From JACVRW01 sp963728155 (GTDB taxonomy: Bacteria > Actinomycetota > Thermoleophilia > Solirubrobacterales > Thermoleophilaceae): DNA of 64,000 bases. Positions 59,742-64,000 of the stretch are shown one piece after another. The position numbers and the translations under genes are program-made. Within the stretch, counting starts at the first letter, position 1; the number at the start of each line of letters is the position of its first letter. A model generated the notes under the pieces. The model ran no database searches, had not been told where the DNA came from, and saw only the letters and a list, made by a program, of their open reading frames with translations. The stretch is taken from positions 53,683 through 117,682 of the forward strand of contig CAVSJF010000025.1 of NCBI GenBank assembly GCA_963728155.1. Direction: 5' to 3'.

Positions 59742-62230
59742 CCCGGGCGATTCGCCGACGACTCCTCCCCGGTCAACTGGTCGACCCAGCAACTGACCGC
59801 GTTCCTGGCCACCGTCTCCGCGGCCCCCGACGAGCGCACGGCGGTCCGGCTCGCTGTCGAGCGCGCCGCGGAGGCCCTCGACGCCGAGGTGGCGGCGCTG
59901 CTGCGCCGGGGCGAGGTGTACGTGTCGATCGGCTTCCCCAGCGACCCGGCCCTCGAGCGCGCGCTCGCCGAGGTGGCGGCGGGCCGCACCACGTCGCTGC
60001 ACGCGCCCGGACTGGGCGAGTGCGCGGCACTGGCCATCGAGGTGGAGGACGACACGCCCACGAGCCTCGTGCTTGCCCGGAGCACCGGCGAGCTCTTCGC
60101 CGTCGACGAGCTGCACCTGGCCCGCGGGATGGCCCGGGTCCTCGGGCTCTCGCTGCGGCTCTTCCGCCTGGCCGGCAACGAACGCCGCCACCGCCACGAC
60201 GCCGAGGTCCACTCCGAGCTCAACCAGCGCCTACTCGATTCCCTTCAGGAGCGCCAGGAGCTGCTGGAGCGCCTGTCGCGCATCCAGCGCTCGATCGCCC
60301 ACGGGGCCGGGCGCGACGAGGTGCTCGGCGCGATCTCCCACGGGGCGCGGGAGCTGCTGGGCGACGAGCTGGCCGGGGTGCTGCTCGTGTCGGCCGAGGA
60401 TCCCTCGATGGTCGAGCTGGTCTAGGTGATCGGGCGTGACGCCGACGAGACACCCGCGGCGAGCTGTGGCCTGCCGGTGAGGGCATCGGCGGCCGCGCGA
60501 TCGCCGAGGGCCGGCTCGTGGTGGCCGAGGACTACCAGAAGGACCCGAGCGCGATGACACGCTTCAAGGACCGCGGCATCGAGGCGACCATGGCGGCTCC
60601 GGTGCACGAGCACGGCCGCATCGTCGGCAGCCTGGTCGTGGCCTCCTACCAGCCGGGGCGCCGCTACACCGCCATCGAGCGGGACATGCTCAAGGCGTTC
60701 GCCGATCACGCGAGCCTGGCCCTGTCGGACAGCCGGCGCATCGAGGCCATGCGCGAGCGCGACGCCGAGCGCATCCAGGCGCGCTTCCGCGCTCTGGTCC
60801 AGAACTCCTCGGACATGATCATGGTGGTCGTCGCCCGACGCGGGGATCCTCTACGTCTCTCCCTCCGTCGAGCGCGCGGTGGAGCTGCGCGAGGGCGCCA
60901 CGCTGGCCGACCTGATCCATCCGGAGGACCGCCAGGCGGCGCTCGCCTTTCTCGCCGAGGCCGCGCGCGCCGGCCGCTGCGCGGCTCCGCTCGAGTGGCG
61001 AATGGCCGGCCCGCGCGGGCGGCTGGCTCGACGTGGAGACGATCGCCGCGGGGCAGCTCGAGCACCCCGACGTCCAGGGCATCGTGCTCAACAGCCGCGA
61101 CGTGACCGAGCGCAAGCGCCTCGAGGCCCAGCTGCGCCAGTCCCAGCGCCTGGAGAGCGTGGGCCAGCTCGCCGGGGGCATCGCCCACGACTTCAACAAC
61201 TTCCTCTCGGTGATTCGCGGCTACGCCAAGTTCATCATCGATGGGCTGCCCGACGACAGCGCCCTCCGAAGCGACGCCGAGGAGGTGGCCCGCGCGGCCG
61301 AACGCGCCGCCAAGCTCACCAACCAGCTGCTCGTGTTCAGCCGCCGCGACGTGGTGCAGAAGCGGGTCATCGACCTCGGCGAGGTTCTCGAGGACATCAG
61401 ATCACTGCTCGAGCGCACGCTGGGCGAGGACGTGGCCCTCAGCGTGTCGATCGAGAAGGGACTGCTGGCCGTCGAGGCCGACCCGAGCCAGCTCGAGCAG
61501 GTGCTGGTGAACCTGGTGGTCAACGCCCGCGACGCCATGCCGGGCGGCGGGCGGCTCGCGATCGGCCTGGCCAACGACGTCACCCGTGCGGAGCGCCGCG
61601 TTCGCCTGACGGTCCGCGACAGCGGGCACGGGATGGAGGCCGGGGTGCTGGAGCGCGCCTTCGAGCCCTTCTATACGACCAAGCCCAAGGGCCAGGGCAC
61701 GGGGCTCGGCCTGGCCACGGTCTACGGGATCGTCACCCAGGCCGGCGGCAGCGTCGAGATCGACTCAAAGCCCGGCGAGGGCACGGAGGTGAGCGTGCTG
61801 CTGCCCGCCAGCGAGCGGCAGCCGGACCTGCCTGACGACGCGTCCCCCGCCGAGGACGCCGCCACCGGCGGCGAGACGATTCTCGTGGTGGAGGACGAGG
61901 ACGCCGTGCGCCGGCTCACCTGCCGGATCCTCACCCGCCAGGGCTACCGGGTGCTCGAGGCGCCCGACGGGCGTCACGCACTCAGCACGTGGGACGAGTT
62001 ACAGCAGCGAGATCGACCTGCTGGTGACCGACGTGGTGATGCCGGGGATGTCGGGCAAGGAGCTGGCCGAGCGGATCGGCATCGAGCCGGTGTTCATGTC
62101 CGGCTACACCGATGACGTCGTCCTGCGCCACGGCGTGGAGGGCCTGCGCCTGGTGCAGAAGCCCTTCGACGCGGAAACGCTGCTCTCGGCGGTTCGCTCG
62201 GCGCTCGACGGCGCGCCGGCTAGGCGCTAG
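59734..62230 (+). pseudogene. Hybrid GAF-PAS sensor histidine kinase/receiver, broken by several frame changes
   Basis: Large cytosolic sensor kinase recognisable across several frames: GAF domains (59790-60420 and 60460-60740; AEDYQKDPSAMTRFKDRGIE), a PAS domain (60780-61080; RFRALVQNSSDMIMVVV, LYVSPSVERAVELREGA), HisKA (LAGGIAHDFNNFLSVIRGYA), HATPase (VNLVVNARDAMPGGGRLAIG; GTGLGLATVYGIVTQAGGSV) and a C-terminal receiver (ETILVVEDEDAVRRL; LLVTDVVMPGMSGKELAER). Breaks: near 59770, in-frame TAG 60423-60425, near 60455, 60834, 61022 and 62003. Either a decaying gene or a badly sequenced stretch. GTG 59734 overlaps the ctaG stop. Confidence 0.8.
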
Positions 62231-63580
62231 CCCTCGAGCAGCTCGCCGTCCTCCACCGGCGCGGGCCTTCGAGGGTCACCTCGCCGCGCACCGTCACGTC
62301 GCGCCCGAAGCGCACGTCGCCCTCCACTTCCAGCCGCTCGCAGCCGACGAGCGACGGCGGCCCGCCGGCGAAGCGCTCCTCGAAATCGCTCAGCAGCTTG
62401 TAGTGGTCGGGATCGAGGCTCACCGCCGGCGCGGCGGCGGCCGGGCGAGGCGCACGGTGAAGTCCTCGGCCAGCTCGTAGGCGTCCGAGCGCACCACGAG
62501 CAGATCGTCGGTCTTCTTGACCGGGGCGAAGCGCGTGCGCGGCACCCGGATAGCGGCTGCGCCGTCGATCACTCCGACGGCCGCTCCCATGGCCGTCTCG
62601 AGCTGCACGACGGCGGGAGACGAGGAGTCACCAGGGTCGACCGTCTTGTGGTTGACGATCATCGGCAGCTCGAGAACGCCGTCGCCCGCGTCCAGCGCGC
62701 GGTCGAGCGCCTCGAGGTCGACCCAGATGTTGTTGCAGTTGAAGAAGCGGTGGCGGGACACGTCCTCGAACGAGCCCGTGTCCTCCTCGGGCGTCTGGGC
62801 GGTCTCGCGCAGGACGAGGCGGCCGTCGCGCTTGCTGCGCGCCAGGTGGCCTCCCTTGCGGTCGGACTCCGTGCGGTCGGTGGACTCCGAGAGGAACGGC
62901 AGGCCCTCGTCCGCGAACCAGTCGAGGATGCGCGGCTCGAGCACCGCGCCGAGGTTGTCGGCGTTGGACAGGAAGAGGTAGCGGTACCCGTCCGCCAGCA
63001 GCCGCTCGAGCATCCCCGAGGTTCGCAGGGCGCTGTAGACGTCGCCGTGGCCGGGCGGCGCCCACTCGAGCGCGGGGTCGTCGGGCCACTCCACGGGCTC
63101 GAAGCCGTCCTCGACGAGCTTCGGGACCTTGCCCTGCATGAAATCCAGTGGCAGGTCGCCCACCTGGAGCTCGGGGTAGCGCTCGAGCGCCGCCAGGGTG
63201 TCGTCGCGGGTGGCGAAGCTGTTCATCAGCAGCAGCGGGATCGGCGCTCCGTGCAGCTCTCGCAGGTGCAGCACCTGGCGCACGATGATGTCCAGGAAGC
63301 TCAGGCCTTCCTTGACCTCGAGCAGCGACTTGGCCTGCGTCATGCCCATGCTCGTGCCGAGGCCGCCGTTCAGCTTGAGCACCACCACGCGCTCCAGCTC
63401 GGATCCCTCGGCCCGCTCGGGCAGCTCATCGGCATCGGGCAAGTCGTCGAGCGGCTCGATCTCCGACTCGGGCAGCGTGCCCGTGTCGCCCTCCCGCAGC
63501 TTGCCCTCGTACAGCACGAAGGTGTCGATCGCGTCCTCGGGCAGGCCCTCGGCGCGCATCTTGTCCGCGGCGGCGCTCAC
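62227..63580 (-). pseudogene. UTP-glucose-1-phosphate uridylyltransferase (eukaryotic-type), C-terminal frame breaks
   Basis: UDP-glucose pyrophosphorylase-like enzyme of the eukaryotic UGP type, about 450 residues. Nucleotide-binding motif LKLNGGLGTSMGMTQAKSLL, then SLLEVKEGLSFLDIIVRQVL, EWAPPGHGDVYSAL, LFLSNADNLGAVLEPRILDW, FFNCNNIWVDLEAL and RFAPVKKTDDLLVVRSDAYE. GTG start 63580. The last 70 residues (SLDPDHYKLLSDFEERFAGG; VRFGRDVTVRGEVTLEGP; VEDGELLEG) are in other frames: breaks near 62440 and 62265, each equal to loss of one base in GC runs. The core is intact, so the enzyme may work or the breaks may be errors. Confidence 0.85.
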
Positions 63581-63720
63581 GCCGCGGGGTCTATCAGGTC
63601 TGCCGTCGGACCGGGTGTAAGAGCGGCTTATCGCAGCCACCAGCAAGCCGAATTTGAACTTATGGGTCGGACCGACCACAATGGTTCGAAGATCGTCGAA
63701 CTCAAAGGAAAGGGACCGTG
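63581..63720. promoter_or_regulatory. Divergent promoter region with short palindrome
   Basis: 140-bp gap between the uridylyltransferase and the small plus-strand gene. GGTCGG-A-CCGACC at 63665-63677 is a perfect 6-bp inverted repeat with a single central base. An AAAGGAAAGGGA stretch just before ATG 63721 is the ribosome-binding site. No further structure noticed. Confidence 0.35.
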
Positions 63721-63981
63721 ATGACCGACCTGAGCCTCACCATCCGCCGCGCCGGTGTCGCCGACTCCGGCGCCCTCGTCCGCCTCGCCGCGCTCGACAG
63801 CGCAAAGCCGCCCGCCGGAGACTCCCTCGTGGCCGAGGTTGGAGGCGAGCTGTGGGCCGCAATCGAGATCGAGTCGGGGGCGGCCATCGCCGATCCCTTC
63901 CGCCCCAGCGCGGACCTCGTCGAGCTGCTGCGCTTCCGGGCCCGCCGGATGCGCAGCGAGGAGAGCCGCGGCGGCGCTTAG
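63721..63981 (+). CDS. Small conserved hypothetical protein (N-acetyltransferase-like fragment)
   Basis: 86-residue soluble protein. The pattern LTIRRAGVADSGALVRLAAL followed by DSLVAEVGGELWAAIEIESG resembles the first half of a GNAT acetyltransferase, but the acetyl-CoA-binding second half is missing; the C-terminus is a basic helix (LRFRARRMRSEESRGG). It might be a small regulatory protein derived from GNAT. ATG 63721 has a strong purine-rich ribosome-binding site. Confidence 0.7.
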   Translation: MTDLSLTIRRAGVADSGALVRLAALDSAKPPAGDSLVAEVGGELWAAIEIESGAAIADPFRPSADLVELLRFRARRMRSEESRGGA

Positions 63982-64000
63982 CGTCGCTGCTGCCCCGCGC

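Noticed and set aside
58610..60439. 609-codon plus-strand frame across comF, ctaG and the kinase
   Set aside because: Arg/Ala/Gly-rich shadow frame; ctaG and the GAF region are coded in other frames.
62220..62423. Separate 67-codon gene coupled to the uridylyltransferase by GTGA
   Set aside because: Its sequence continues the C-terminal domain of the uridylyltransferase, and a second break follows before the natural end, so a frame error is simpler than a separate gene.

Overview
The window is a 64 kb stretch of GC-rich bacterial chromosome with almost wall-to-wall genes, frequent 4-bp stop/start overlaps (ATGA, GTGA, TTGA) and many GTG/TTG starts. Gene content and order (comF-hpf-secA-prfB and ftsE-ftsX-ctpA-rnr-smpB with ssrA nearby, DesK-type PspC kinase, SigB/F/G-like sigma factors, LigD-type repair, DUF3618 and DUF1360 proteins, UdgX) point to a high-GC actinomycetote, most probably of the Thermoleophilia (Solirubrobacterales-like). 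That placement is inference from gene content, not from a database search. No rRNA, tRNA, CRISPR array, transposase, prophage or origin was recognised; the only RNA gene is tmRNA.

Left part (1-20 kb): an amino-acid permease, small membrane proteins, a metallo-hydrolase and a CDF metal transporter lead into a LigD end-joining system split into three coupled genes (phosphoesterase, ligase, polymerase). A sigma-70 factor then heads a string of stress/envelope genes (DUF3618, YihY/BrkB, DUF1360, coiled-coil protein), followed by two tandem SigB-like sigma factors. After a minus-strand block (DUF72, secreted protein, cupin) comes a drug/lipid ABC exporter divergent from a MarR regulator, then a BON-domain protein, a Vms1/eRF1-like peptidyl-tRNA hydrolase and a divergent fourth sigma factor.

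Middle (20-34 kb): a YbdK-like ligase coupled to an aldo/keto reductase; a large fused indolepyruvate:ferredoxin oxidoreductase divergent from a Leu/Phe-type amino-acid dehydrogenase, a FadR-type GntR regulator and, 9 bp further on, a bacterial pentameric ligand-gated ion channel. Together these read as an amino-acid deamination and 2-oxoacid oxidation module with an attached channel. Next come a CDP-alcohol phosphatidyltransferase behind a 21-bp palindrome, a TAP-like secreted hydrolase, a UdgX uracil-DNA glycosylase divergent from a lone 5'-3' exonuclease, a DUF4126 protein and a frame-broken MFS transporter.

Right part (34-64 kb): tmRNA (tag ORF encoding ADRNHEFALAA) with its terminator; a PspC/LiaF-like envelope-stress cluster (PspC protein, small membrane protein, PspC-histidine kinase, response regulator); a secreted sedolisin; then the minus-strand core block smpB-rnr-ctpA-ftsX-ftsE. 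A RibD-like reductase, an acidic calcium-binding-type secreted protein, nadA/nrtR/nadC with a clear NrtR-type palindrome, a diguanylate cyclase, ftsH, a lone GroES-like protein, RidA, prfB with its programmed frameshift, secA, hpf, comF, ctaG, a hybrid histidine kinase, UDP-glucose pyrophosphorylase and a small conserved protein complete the window.

A quality warning: at least eleven apparent frame changes and one in-frame stop are clustered at 33.4-37.9 kb and 57.8-62.5 kb, hitting genes that should be functional (hpf, UDP-glucose pyrophosphorylase, a response regulator). Outside these stretches I saw only one suspicious N-terminus. This looks more like local indel error than biology, except possibly for the hybrid kinase.
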